A stretch of DNA of 64,000 nucleotides from Trebonia sp963759545 (lineage in GTDB: Bacteria > Actinomycetota > Actinomycetes > Streptosporangiales > Streptosporangiaceae). The stretch spans positions 1-64,000 of the forward strand of contig CAVXAB010000021.1 in assembly GCA_963759545.1 (NCBI GenBank), in the 5' to 3' direction. The notes beneath the pieces were generated by a model. That model was not told the origin of the DNA. It searched no databases and worked only from the letters and a program-made list of their open reading frames with translations. This document shows positions 8,478-16,741 of this stretch, piece by piece; the stretch's first letter is position 1, and each line of letters begins with the position of its first letter. Both the position numbers and the translations under genes were made by a program.

Positions 8478-10142
8478 TCATGGGCGCGTCATCGGCACGC
8501 GGACCCCGCCGTCCGGGTGCGCCCGCAGCGGAGCGTCGTCGGGGGCGTCGCCGGAGTCGATGTGCCGGATGACGCCCATGCCGGGGTCGTTGGTGAGCAC
8601 CCGCTCGATCTTGGCCGCGGCGAGCGGCGTGCCGTCGGCCACGGTCACCTGGCCGGCGTGGATCGACCGGCCGATCCCCACGCCGCCCCCGTGGTGCAGT
8701 GACACCCAGGAGGCGCCAGACGCGGTGTTGACCAGCGCGTTGAGCAGCGGCCAGTCGGCGATCGCGTCGGACCCGTCGGCCATGGCCTCGGACTCGCGGT
8801 ACGGTGACGCGACCGAGCCGCAGTCAAGGTGGTCACGGCCGATGACGACCGGCGCACTGAGCTCGCCGGAGGCGACCATCTCGTTGAACCGCGCGCCCGC
8901 CTTGTCGCGCTCGCCGTAGCCGAGCCAGCAGATGCGCGCGGGCAGCCCCTGGAACGCGACGCGCTCCTGCGCGGCACCGATCCACTTGTGCAACCGCGCG
9001 TTGTCAGGGAACAGGTCAAGCACCGCCCGGTCGGTGGCGTAGATGTCCTTCGGGTCGCCAGACAGCGCGGCCCACCGGAACGGCCCCTTGCCCTGCGTGA
9101 ACAGCGGCCGGATATAAGCGGGCACGAAGCCGGGGAACGCGAAAGCCCGCGCGAAGCCGCCGCGGCGCGCCTCGTCGCGGATGGAGTTGCCGTAGTCGAA
9201 GACCTCGGCGCCGGCGTCCTGGAAGGCGACCATCGCCTCGACGTGCCTGGCCATCGAGGCCCGCGCGCGGTCGGTGAACTCCTCCGGCTTCTTGCTCGCG
9301 TAGTCGTCCCAGTCGCCGAGGTCCACGCCCTCTGGCAGGTAGGACAGCGGGTCGTGCGCCGACGTCTGGTCAGTGACGATGTCGACCGGTACGCCGCGGC
9401 GCAGCAGCTCGGGCAGGACGACGGCGCTGTTGCCGACAAGGCCGACGGACAGGGCGCGCCGCTCGGCCTTAGCGCGCTCGCACCGGGCGATCGCGTCGTC
9501 GAGCCCGTCGGCCACCTCGTCGAGGTAGCGGTGCTCGACGCGGCGGTGCAGGCGCGCGGGGTCGACGTCCACGACGAGGCAGACGCCGTCGTTCAGCGTC
9601 ACCGCGAGCGGCTGCGCGCCGCCCATGCCGCCGCAGCCGCCGGTGACGGTGAGCGTGCCGGCCAGGGTACCGCCGAAGCGCTTCTCCGCGACGGCGGCGA
9701 ACGTCTCGTAGGTGCCCTGCAGGATCCCCTGGGTGCCGATGTAGATCCACGATCCGGCGGTCATCTGGCCGTACATCATCAGGCCGAGCTGCTCCAGGCG
9801 GCGGAACTCCGGCCAGGTGGCCCAGTCGCCGACGAGGTTGGAGTTGGCGATCAGTACCCGCGGCGCCCACTCGTGGGTGCGCATGACGCCGACCGGCTTG
9901 CCCGACTGCACGAGCATCGTCTCGTCCTCGCGCAGCTCGGTGAGGGTGCGGATGATCGCGTCGTAACTGGCCCAGCTCCGGGCGGCGCGACCGGTGCCGC
10001 CGTAGACGACGAGGTCGTCAGGACGCTCGGCCACCTCGGGGTCCAGGTTGTTCATGAGCATCCGCATCGGGGCCTCGGTCTGCCAGGAGCGTGCGGTGAG
10101 CGTGGTGCCGCGCGGAGCGCGGACGGGGCGGGCGCCTTCCAT
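8478..10142 (-). CDS. hutU: Urocanate hydratase
   Basis: Second step of histidine breakdown: hydrates urocanate to 4-imidazolone-5-propionate using tightly bound NAD+ as electrophile. The 554-residue length matches the family. The NAD-binding glycine cluster is TVTGGCGGMGGAQPLAVTLN (about 166-185), and the active-site cysteine is expected at C405 in ARICWLGYGERDK. The C-terminal part contains SLHHGGGVGIGRSIHAGQV. The N-terminal ~25 residues before MRMLMNNLDPEVAERP are variable, but start codon and length agree. It lies 44 bp after hutH and 31 bp before hutF in one transcription unit. Confidence 0.96.
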   Translation of the reverse strand: MEGARPVRAPRGTTLTARSWQTEAPMRMLMNNLDPEVAERPDDLVVYGGTGRAARSWASYDAIIRTLTELREDETMLVQSGKPVGVMRTHEWAPRVLIANSNLVGDWATWPEFRRLEQLGLMMYGQMTAGSWIYIGTQGILQGTYETFAAVAEKRFGGTLAGTLTVTGGCGGMGGAQPLAVTLNDGVCLVVDVDPARLHRRVEHRYLDEVADGLDDAIARCERAKAERRALSVGLVGNSAVVLPELLRRGVPVDIVTDQTSAHDPLSYLPEGVDLGDWDDYASKKPEEFTDRARASMARHVEAMVAFQDAGAEVFDYGNSIRDEARRGGFARAFAFPGFVPAYIRPLFTQGKGPFRWAALSGDPKDIYATDRAVLDLFPDNARLHKWIGAAQERVAFQGLPARICWLGYGERDKAGARFNEMVASGELSAPVVIGRDHLDCGSVASPYRESEAMADGSDAIADWPLLNALVNTASGASWVSLHHGGGVGIGRSIHAGQVTVADGTPLAAAKIERVLTNDPGMGVIRHIDSGDAPDDAPLRAHPDGGVRVPMTRP

Positions 10143-10186
10143 GTCGGGTCTCCTCAGTGTTGCGACAGGCTCAGTGTCGGGACGGA

Positions 10187-11767
10187 TCAGAGCAGCGGGC
10201 CGCAGACGGCCTCGGCGGCCGCGACGAGTCGCCCGGACCTGACGAGTTCCACGGCGGCCGCGATGTCGGGGGCGAGGTAGCGATCCGGGCCAGGGCCGGC
10301 GACCCGCTGGCGCAGGGCGTCGCGGGCCGCGGCGGTCGCCGGGGCGGGGGTGAGCGGCAGGCGCAGGTCGAGCGCCCTGGCCGCGGTGAGGATCTCGATC
10401 GCCAGCACCTGGGTCAGCGCGTCGACGCTGCGGCGCAGCTTGCGGGCGGCCGACCAGCCCATCGAGACATGGTCCTCCTGCATCGCGCTGGACGGGATCG
10501 AGTCGACGGAGGCAGGCACGGCCAGGCGCTTCAGTTCCGAGACGAGGGCGGCCTGCGTGTACTGGGCGATCATGTAGCCGGAGTCCACCCCCGGGTCGTC
10601 TGCCAGGAACGCGGGCAAGCCACGGTTACGGGCGCGGTCGAGGAACCGGTCGGTGCGCCGCTCGGCGACCGACGCGAGGTCGGCCGCGGCGATGGCGAGG
10701 AAGTCGAGCACGTAGCCGACCGGCGCGCCGTGGAAGTTGCCGTTGCTCTCCACCCGGCCGTCGAGCGTGACGACGGGGTTGTCGACGGCGCTTGCGAGCT
10801 CGCGGTCCCTGACCAGGCGGGCGTGCGCGAGTGTGTCCCGGCCGGCCCCGTGCACCTGCGGCGAGCAGCGCAATGAGTAGGCGTCCTGCACGCGGGTGCA
10901 CTGCGGGCCGCGGTGGCTGGCCATGATGGCGGAGCCGGCGAGCAGCGCCCGCAGGTTCGCGGCGCTGTCGGCCTGACCAGGATGCGGGCGCAGGGCCTGC
11001 AGGTCCGCGGCGAACACCGCGTCCGTCCCCAGTTGGGCCTCGACGCTCATGGCGGCGGCGAGGTCAGCCGTGCGCAACAGCAGCGCGAGGTCGTGGGTGG
11101 CGAGTGTCAGCATGCCAAGCATGCCGTCGGTGCCGTTGGTGAGCGCCAGGCCCTCCTTCTCGCGCAGCACGACCGGCGTGATTCCGGCCGCGGCGAGCGC
11201 GTCGGCCGCGGGCTGCGTTTCGCCGCCAACGCGCCCTGTGTTGACGCGCCCCGTGTTGACGCGCCCCGTGTTGACGCGCACCGTGCCCTCGCCCATCGCG
11301 GCGAGCGCGCAGTGGGCCAGGGGAGCGAGGTCGCCCGAGCAGCCCAGCGAGCCGAACTCGTGCACAACGGGCGTAATTCCCGCGTTGAGCATGGCCGCGT
11401 AGGTCTCAGCGGTCTGCAGGCGCACCCCGGTGCGGCCGGTGGCCAGCGTGGACAAGCGCAGCAGCATGAGCGCGCGGACGACCTCGCGCTCGGCCTCAGG
11501 CCCGGAGCCCGCCGCGTGCGAGCGGATGAGGCTGCGCTGCAGGGCCACGCGGTCTTCCTGAGCGATCTGCTTGGTGGCCAGTGCCCCGAACCCGGTCGAG
11601 ATGCCGTAGTGCGGCTCGGGATCATCAGCCAGCGCCTCGATGATCTCCCGGCTCGCGACGATGGCCTTGCGCGCCTCGTCGCTCAGCCGCACCTGCGCGT
11701 TATGCCGGGCGACGGCGATCACCTGCTGTTCGGTCAGCGCCTCGACGCCCACTGCGATCACGTTCAT
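10187..11767 (-). CDS. hutH: Histidine ammonia-lyase, with a pentapeptide repeat insert
   Basis: First step: deaminates L-histidine to trans-urocanate through an autocatalytic MIO cofactor. The MIO tripeptide is at residues 143-145 in EFGSLGCSGDLAPLAH: Cys-Ser-Gly rather than the common Ala-Ser-Gly. Cys-Ser-Gly is, as I recall, a known variant in actinobacterial enzymes. Other motifs: HYGISTGFGALA, LTNGTDGMLG, and SSAMQEDHVSMG. About twenty residues after the MIO is an unusual RVNTG insert repeated three times (about 164-178), encoded by a 15-bp minisatellite. First enzyme gene after the IclR regulator. Confidence 0.96.
   Translation of the reverse strand: MNVIAVGVEALTEQQVIAVARHNAQVRLSDEARKAIVASREIIEALADDPEPHYGISTGFGALATKQIAQEDRVALQRSLIRSHAAGSGPEAEREVVRALMLLRLSTLATGRTGVRLQTAETYAAMLNAGITPVVHEFGSLGCSGDLAPLAHCALAAMGEGTVRVNTGRVNTGRVNTGRVGGETQPAADALAAAGITPVVLREKEGLALTNGTDGMLGMLTLATHDLALLLRTADLAAAMSVEAQLGTDAVFAADLQALRPHPGQADSAANLRALLAGSAIMASHRGPQCTRVQDAYSLRCSPQVHGAGRDTLAHARLVRDRELASAVDNPVVTLDGRVESNGNFHGAPVGYVLDFLAIAAADLASVAERRTDRFLDRARNRGLPAFLADDPGVDSGYMIAQYTQAALVSELKRLAVPASVDSIPSSAMQEDHVSMGWSAARKLRRSVDALTQVLAIEILTAARALDLRLPLTPAPATAAARDALRQRVAGPGPDRYLAPDIAAAVELVRSGRLVAAAEAVCGPLL
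11231..11285. repeat. 15-bp coding minisatellite inside hutH (3.7 copies)
   Basis: The unit gcgcccygtgttgac repeats at 11231, 11246 and 11261, followed by a partial unit gcgcaccgtg. Each unit adds RVNTG to HutH without changing frame. Near-perfect identity suggests slippage and possible length variation between strains. Confidence 0.9.
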
Positions 11768-11820
11768 AGACCCATGGTGCGACGCGGATCGTTGCCTGTG
11801 ACCTCCCCGCAGCCATCACT

Positions 11821-11836
11821 GTCTGGGATTACAGAT
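11821..11836. promoter_or_regulatory. Candidate IclR operator before hutH
   Basis: The sequence GTCTG-ggatta-CAGAT ends exactly at the regulator's stop codon, about 54 bp before the hutH start. The same GTCTG-N6-CAGA(C/T) arrangement precedes the regulator itself. IclR proteins typically bind such short imperfect palindromes and autoregulate. Confidence 0.5.
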
Positions 11837-12604
11837 TCAGGCCTGACCCGCCGCGCCCAGCCGACGGCTGACCTCGGCGGCGGTCCTGGCTGCCCGGGCG
11901 GCGAGGCGCTCCCGTTCCCTCGCGTCAACCTCCGCACTCGGGAACGTCACCGCCACGGCGGCGGCCGGGTCGCCGGCGCGGTCACTGGCGGCGACCGCGA
12001 CCGAGGCGAACTCGGGCGTCACCTCGCCGTCCTCGGACGCGAATCCCCGGCCGCGAGTCTCCGCCAGAAGCTGCCTGAGCGCGGCGAGCGACCTCGGCCC
12101 CCGGTCGTTGCGCAGCACGAAACTGCCCGGTTCCGCGTAGAGCGCGCGCACTTGTGCCCTGGGCAGCTGCGCCAGCATCGCCCGGCCGCTGGCCGTCAGG
12201 TGCGCCGGCAGCCGCACGCCGACGTCCGTGATCAGGGGAGGGCGCCCGGTCGCGCGTTCCTCGATGACGTAGATGACGTCGCGTCCGTGCATGATCGCCA
12301 GGTGCGCGTTCTGGCCGGTGCTGTCGACCAGGGCGGCCAGGGGCGCTCGCGCCAGCCGCTGGAGCGATGTCTGGCGGGCGTAGCCCGAGGCGAGTTCGTA
12401 CACGGCAACGCCGAGGGCGTAACGTCGTTCCTCGGCGACGTGGACAACGAATCCCGCCCGGACCAGCGTGTCGAGCAGGTGATAGGTCGTCGACCGCGGC
12501 AGGCCCAGCTCGCGGCTGATGGCCGCCGCGGCCGCGGGCTGCGCCTGGGTGCCGAGGTACCGCAACACCGCCAGCGCCTGCTCGGCCGCCGGTACTACTG
12601 CCAC
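11837..12604 (-). CDS. IclR-family regulator of the hut operon
   Basis: A 255-residue IclR-type regulator. The N-terminal winged helix-turn-helix is at about 5-70 (AVLRYLG, AAAISRELGLPRSTTYHLLDTL), followed by the effector-binding domain (about 85-250, with LPRAQVRALY and GFASEDGEVTPEFASVAVA). It lies just upstream of and co-oriented with hutHUFI, so it very likely controls histidine catabolism, perhaps sensing urocanate or another pathway intermediate. Candidate operators lie both upstream of it and between it and hutH, which supports autoregulation and control of the operon. Repressor versus activator cannot be told. Confidence 0.9.
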   Translation of the reverse strand: MAVVPAAEQALAVLRYLGTQAQPAAAAAISRELGLPRSTTYHLLDTLVRAGFVVHVAEERRYALGVAVYELASGYARQTSLQRLARAPLAALVDSTGQNAHLAIMHGRDVIYVIEERATGRPPLITDVGVRLPAHLTASGRAMLAQLPRAQVRALYAEPGSFVLRNDRGPRSLAALRQLLAETRGRGFASEDGEVTPEFASVAVAASDRAGDPAAAVAVTFPSAEVDARERERLAARAARTAAEVSRRLGAAGQA

Positions 12605-12617
12605 AGCCGCATCTTAC

Positions 12618-12633
12618 GTCTGAGGACCCAGAC
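12618..12633. promoter_or_regulatory. Candidate IclR autoregulatory operator
   Basis: GTCTG-aggacc-CAGAC, a palindromic 16-mer 13 bp upstream of the IclR start. It matches the spacing and arms of the site before hutH. Confidence 0.5.
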
Positions 12634-12812
12634 AGGCATTCCGCGTAGATGCCATATCTAGCCATAGCGGCCCATGCCCGGTGATCCTGACTGAATGCCC
12701 GTAATAGGAGGAAATGCCGGTGACTACACTAGGCGAAACGCGATGCACTGATTCGGGGCTACGAGTCGCCTTACCGGCCCGGTTGCTAGCGAGACAGGAA
12801 GGGCACGGGGGG

Positions 12813-12944
12813 ATGACCAGCGCCGACGCGGCACCACCGGGCGGCGGCAGCGCCGCCGGGGAGGCGGCCTCGCTGCCGTTCGACATTAGCGTGGCGCATC
12901 AAGCCCGAATGTACGACTACCTGCTGGGCAGATGCTCCCTCTAA
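12813..12944 (+). pseudogene. N-terminal stub of a DUF574-type SAM methyltransferase
   Basis: Encodes a low-complexity Ala/Gly/Pro start and then FDISVAHQARMYDYLLGR, which matches the signature start of the actinobacterial S-adenosylmethionine-dependent methyltransferases (usually near 265 residues, xxxVAHPARMYDYLLGGKDNF). The frame then meets CSL and a TAA at the point where 'GGKD' should continue. Everything downstream of the first ~40 residues is lost. A longer upstream frame from 12714, with a GTG 8 nt after AGGAGG, is also possible. It is not the missing front end of the fragment at 15.2 kb, because both keep their own MYDYLLG box with different codons. Confidence 0.75.
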
Positions 12945-13019
12945 ACACACAATATAGCGACGTCCCGGCAACCAGAAAACGGCGGCAACTTCCTGCGGTC
13001 CTGACAGGGATCGCGATGT

Positions 13020-13175
13020 CCACCCCCTGAGCAGGGCGTCGATTGCCATCGGGGACAGCCAGTTCTCGGTTTGGGCGGCGATGGCGTCGGCGGTGACGCC
13101 GCTGGCGAGCAGCCGTTGCACGCGGGGCCGGATTCGCTCGGCCCCCACCGCGACGGGCGGGGGGCGGGGCGGTGC
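13020..13175 (-). pseudogene. Severed C-terminal HTH-like segment of the DUF6461 protein
   Basis: Reading on in the same frame past the upstream gene's TAA gives a proline-rich linker (APPRPPPVAV) and then RIRPRVQRLLASGVTADAIA..LSPMAIDALLRGW. This aligns with the C-terminus of the intact DUF6461 paralog at 43-44 kb (AAAHVRRLTDAGMAPETIA..LTTPVVGMLLRGE), a helix-turn-helix-like element. Similarity ends after LLRGW, close to where the methyltransferase stub is cut on the other strand. A GTG at 13148 could start it, but I treat it as the debris of a longer gene. Confidence 0.65.
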
Positions 13176-13757
13176 TTACCCGCGCTGAACGGTGAGCAGT
13201 GGGCCGAGCGCGAGGTCACGCGGCACCCGGATGCCGAGCGCAATGGTCAGCATCCGGAACAGCGCGATCGTGGGGTCCGCGGCGCGGTCATCGCCGATGT
13301 GGGTAGGTAGACCCACCTGCCGCATCTGTTCCACGAACCGGTCCGGCTCGCTGCCGTACCTGTCCAGCATGCCCGGTTCGAACATGGTCACCAGGGCGCC
13401 GCGGGCGTAGTAGCGGAAGTCGTCAATGGTCTGGGTGTGGGTGAACAGCACTACCTCGGCACTCGCCGCCAGTGCGGTCACTGCATCCTCCTCGTAGCCG
13501 CCGTAGCCCGCCGCGCTCACGTCGAGCGCGAAGCCCCACTCGCCGGCCACGCCGACCCTGATCCACGGATGCTCCGGAGGGTAGCTTCGCAGCCAGTCCG
13601 GGTCGTGGAGCGCCTGGGCGGCATCCGACGCCGCGACGAGGCGCGCCCTGGCCGGGTTCATCCCGAAGGCCCTCATGATCTGCTCAGGGGACGCGCCACG
13701 CGCGAGGATGAAAGTGCCCCCGATGTCAAAAGTCTCGTTTACCCAGTCCCAGTTCAC
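13176..13757 (-). CDS. DUF6461-family protein, truncated by a nonsense codon
   Basis: A 193-residue protein beginning MNWDWVNETFDIGGTFILAR. It matches the actinobacterial DUF6461 pattern: a short beta strand start, GEWGFALDVSAAGYGGYEEDAVTALAASAEVVLFTHT in the middle, and a 'GLP' motif after RYGSEPDRFVEQMRQV. The function of the family is unknown. GTG start with AGGAGG 5 nt upstream. In the intact paralog in this window the protein continues into a C-terminal HTH-like segment; here a TAA intervenes and the segment follows in the same frame. The DUF6461 domain itself looks intact. Confidence 0.75.
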   Translation of the reverse strand: MNWDWVNETFDIGGTFILARGASPEQIMRAFGMNPARARLVAASDAAQALHDPDWLRSYPPEHPWIRVGVAGEWGFALDVSAAGYGGYEEDAVTALAASAEVVLFTHTQTIDDFRYYARGALVTMFEPGMLDRYGSEPDRFVEQMRQVGLPTHIGDDRAADPTIALFRMLTIALGIRVPRDLALGPLLTVQRG

Positions 13758-14257
13758 TGGTGCCTCCTGGTCATCTGGCAGCAGGGGCGCGCTCGGATCT
13801 CACGCACAGAACCAGGCCCAGCAGCGCACAGGGTAGCCCTTGACAGTGCCCTGCGCCGGTTAGGGTCGCACTTCGGTACGGAGCGGATGAGGCTGCCGGA
13901 TTCCCCGCGCCTCGGCGAGGGGCCGCGCCTTAAATGCCGGAATTTCTGAACAGGCGATCATGGGTGTTGCCGCGGCACCGCCGCCGCGACTCGATCGGCA
14001 GAGGCGCGCCAGGCCGACGGTCGTGACCGAGGACATAATCGCCAAGGTACGCCTACTGCTGCATCGGTGTTCACGACCGCCGGATGTCGCGAACGGCGAA
14101 GTGGGCTTGCAGGTCGTCGCCACCGTTGCTTTGCCGCAGCAGATCGGCGTCCAGTACGTCCGCGCTACGATCCGGGCCTGCCCCAGGCCTGCCCCACCGG
14201 TTTCGCGTCGGCCGGGAAACCCGGCGACGCCAGCAACGGGAAGATTACAATGGCCAC
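13758..14257. other. 500-bp stretch without a supported gene
   Basis: No frame here has domain-like or codon-bias support. TTGACA at 13840-13845 followed 15 bp later by TAGGGT is a possible plus-strand vegetative promoter, which could serve the small membrane protein downstream. Otherwise I see nothing. Confidence 0.4.
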
Positions 14258-14602
14258 GTGCAACGAATACTGACGGGCATCATGCGGAACCAGTCCGTCC
14301 GCGGCTTGGGCTACGTGTTCCGGATCTTCTTCCTCACGCATGGGTCTTGCGGTGTCCTTGTCTTGGCCATCCTAGGGTTCGTAGGTATTTTTTCCCGCAA
14401 TGAGAACCTCGCGATGGGCGTTTTGTGTCTCGTCGGCTCGATTGCGCTGCTGGCCGTGCTGGCGAAGTTCTTCTACATTCCGTTCATTCTCCACGGCCGA
14501 CTTCCGTCAGGACGTTTCCTGGCAGATGTGCGGGCAGACCGCGAAAGTAGACGCCGTGTACGCGAGGCGCGAGAGGCTTACATGGCCAGGTACAGGTACT
14601 AG
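14258..14602 (+). CDS. Small two-span membrane protein
   Basis: A short protein of about 114 residues with two hydrophobic helices (VFRIFFLTHGSCGVLVLAIL and LAMGVLCLVGSIALLAVLAK) and a strongly basic/acidic tail (LADVRADRESRRRVREAREAY). It is probably an inner-membrane protein with a cytoplasmic tail; I do not recognise the family. The start is uncertain: the GTG chosen is preceded by GGGAAG at long spacing, and an ATG 24 nt further in (MRNQSVRG) is equally possible. A frame continuing far upstream is not supported. It sits alone between broken genes. Confidence 0.55.
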   Translation: MQRILTGIMRNQSVRGLGYVFRIFFLTHGSCGVLVLAILGFVGIFSRNENLAMGVLCLVGSIALLAVLAKFFYIPFILHGRLPSGRFLADVRADRESRRRVREAREAYMARYRY

Positions 14603-15237
14603 CTGGATACCTAATCGCCGAACTATCCTGTCCTTTCTTTATGGGTCGGCTTGCAGACCGCTCCCTGTGTCAGGCTGTCGATCCGCCCGATTTGATAGCC
14701 GCCACGTGGCTGCTGATGCGAAGAAGTGGGCGCCCGTTCCCTCATCGCATCACCGACACTCCCGGCTTATCCGCGAGTGTCCGCTGATTACTGGTTATGA
14801 CCTGCTGATCGGACACGTAGCGGGTATAGTTCTTGAGGCGGCAGGTCGCGAGCCCGAATGATGCGGGCACTACGAGTTCAACCTGGTTAGGTAGACAAAA
14901 ACTTGGACTTGACTCGGCCGCTCTCACCCATCGATTACCTTGCGCGTGTACGCTCAGGTAATCAGCCATCAAATATCCGAAGCAGCGGACACTTTCACCC
15001 AAATCATAAAGGCCGTGAGCTACGGTAAAAGCCCAGGCGGCCAGGCGGCAGTCGGCCTGTAGGCCGAGTCTTGTGCCAGGGGGCCGCTGACCTTGGCTGA
15101 TGCGGGTCATGCGCAGGCCGACCGGGAGTTGCGATCTCAGTGGTTCTCATCGATTTCCAGCAGATCGCATGCTGACGTTCCCCGATGTGCCCGGGACGCT
15201 TCCTCTATGCACACACTAATCCGGCAGCATCCCGCGT
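14603..15237. other. 635-bp stretch without a supported gene
   Basis: No open frame with family resemblance on either strand, and no strong hairpin. Base composition is lower in G+C than flanking genes. It is probably debris from the rearrangements that truncated both neighbouring methyltransferase genes. Confidence 0.4.
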
Positions 15238-15814
15238 ATGTATGACTACCTGCTGGGCGGCAAGGACCACTTCGCCGCCGACCGGGCGGCCTCCGAGGCA
15301 ATGCTCAAGATCTACCCGGACACGGGTTTCTCCGCCCGGGCCAACCGGGCGTTCCTGGGGCGTGCCGTTCGCTACCTGGCCGCCGACGCGGGGATCCGGC
15401 AGTTCCTCGACATCGGCACCGGCATTCCCACGGCGGGCAATACCCATGAGGTCGCCCAGGCGATCGCGCCGGAGTCCCGGGTCGTCTACGTGGACCACGA
15501 CCCCGGTCGTGCTCGCCCACGCCCGCGCACTGGCCACGCTGATGGATGCTGTCCCGTCCGGCAGTTACCTCGCCGTCTCCCACGGGGCATCGGATCTCAT
15601 CGACCAGGTAGCGCTGCAGGGCCTTTACGACAGTTTCAAGGGCAAGGTCAGGCAGCAGTTCCAGTGGCGCACCCGCGAGCAGGTCGCGCGCTTCTTTACC
15701 GGCATGGACCTGGTGGAGCCCGGTCTGGTCAGGGTCGATGACTGGCGCAAGGAACCCGGCGCGGACGGCACCCGCAAGTCGGCCATGTGGGCCGCGGTGG
15801 GGCGTAAGAGCTGA
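15238..15814 (+). pseudogene. Broken DUF574-type SAM methyltransferase
   Basis: Starts directly at MYDYLLGGKDHFAADR with the usual ~20 N-terminal residues missing (in-frame TAA six codons upstream). It continues through the SAM-binding motif QFLDIGTGIP and VVYVDHDP. One base too many near 15505 then shifts the frame: VVLAHARAL continues in another frame, followed directly by ATLMDAVPSGSYLAVSH. About 50 residues normally separate those two blocks in this family, so there is also an internal deletion. The C-terminal block (REQVARFFTGMDLVEPGLVR) is well preserved. Three independent lesions make a functional enzyme unlikely. Confidence 0.85.
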
Positions 15815-15972
15815 AGATGCGGGAGTCCAGGGAAGTACATGGCATGGGCACCTTGCAGCGCAGGTTAGACCCTACGAGCCCGGCGGCCGCGGGCCGCGGC
15901 GCGGGCGGCGGCCTTGGCCGCTGCCCGCGCTGGCGGTTGGGCGGTGGTGGTCGGGCGGTATGGCCGTGGCGG

Positions 15973-16741
15973 CTAGTCGTTGGCGCCGATGACCTGGAAG
16001 TCCGCGTTGACGAAGACGTGGTGTGGCCAGTTGACGCCGATGTTGTGGACCTCGTAGTCGCCGTTGCTCAGTTCCACCACGCGGTCGACGACGCCGCCGG
16101 GGTAGACGGCCAGAGCCGCTTCCGTCGCCTTGTCAGCGGTCGTTCCGGTGGCGAGCGTCCCCGATCCTTGGGTGTAGTCCGCCGGGATCGTGCCGACCGT
16201 CTGGGTGGAGCCCTTCGCGCCTTGCTTGTAGGGGATCGTCTGCCCTCCGGGGGATGTTGCGCTGCTGGCGGGCGGCTGCACGATGACCTGGGTGGCCGTG
16301 ATGGTCGTGCTGTCGGTCGTCCCTAGCACCAGGACGGGCTCACCGGTCGTTACGGCGCTGGCCGAGGCGGCGCTCGTCCCGTCTTGGTATGTGGTGGTGG
16401 ACGCCTCCTTGATGGTCACCTTCTCGCCGGCTGAGGTTGTCAGCGTGAAGCCGGTGGCGGACACGCTGCTGACCGTGCCGGATGATCCGCCCGCGGCCGG
16501 CCCGCTACGGGCGTTGGATCCGGAGCCGCCGGCTCCGAAGCCGCCGGCTCGCCGGCTCGCCGGCCTTGGCTCCGGGAGCGCCGGATGCGGTGCCGCCGGC
16601 CGGGCTGCTGCTGCTGGCGGCGGTGGTCGCGGGCGTGCTGCTGCCGGAGGTGGCGGCAACGATCCCGTAGGAGCCGCCGCCGATCACGATGGCCGCCGCT
16701 GCGGTCGCGGTGATGACCCTGCTGCGCTTGCTGGAAAACAT
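15973..16741 (-). pseudogene. Secreted DUF5666 / PepSY-like protein, frameshifted
   Basis: The N-terminal frame gives a membrane/secretion signal (FSSKRSRVITATAAAAIVIG) and a Ser/Ala/Thr/Pro linker. The following frame gives a DUF5666-like beta domain (GTVSSVSATGFTLTTSAG, EPVLVLGTT) and a PepSY-like C-terminus (ATEAALAVYPGGVVDRVVEL, GVNWPHHVFVNADFQVIGAN). The frames differ at an 8-bp tandem repeat near 16541-16564; one extra copy would restore one 256-residue frame. Such proteins are often encoded beside OmpR-type two-component systems, as here, and are thought to act at the cell surface. It may be a real mutant, a phase-variable gene or a sequencing error. Confidence 0.75.
16541..16564. repeat. 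8-bp tandem repeat at the frameshift
   Basis: Units ccgccggc, tcgccggc, tcgccggc in a row. Because 8 is not a multiple of 3, gain of one unit or loss of two would put the signal-peptide frame in register with the DUF5666 frame. This is the classic layout of slipped-strand switching. Confidence 0.75.

Noticed and set aside
8829..10280. A 483-codon plus-strand frame over hutU
   Set aside because: It is the antisense shadow of an unmistakable urocanate hydratase; high G+C suppresses stops in the complement. No motif.
13840..13866. TTGACA with TAGGGT at 15 bp as a promoter
   Set aside because: Spacing is shorter than ideal and no firm gene follows; mentioned only as possible.
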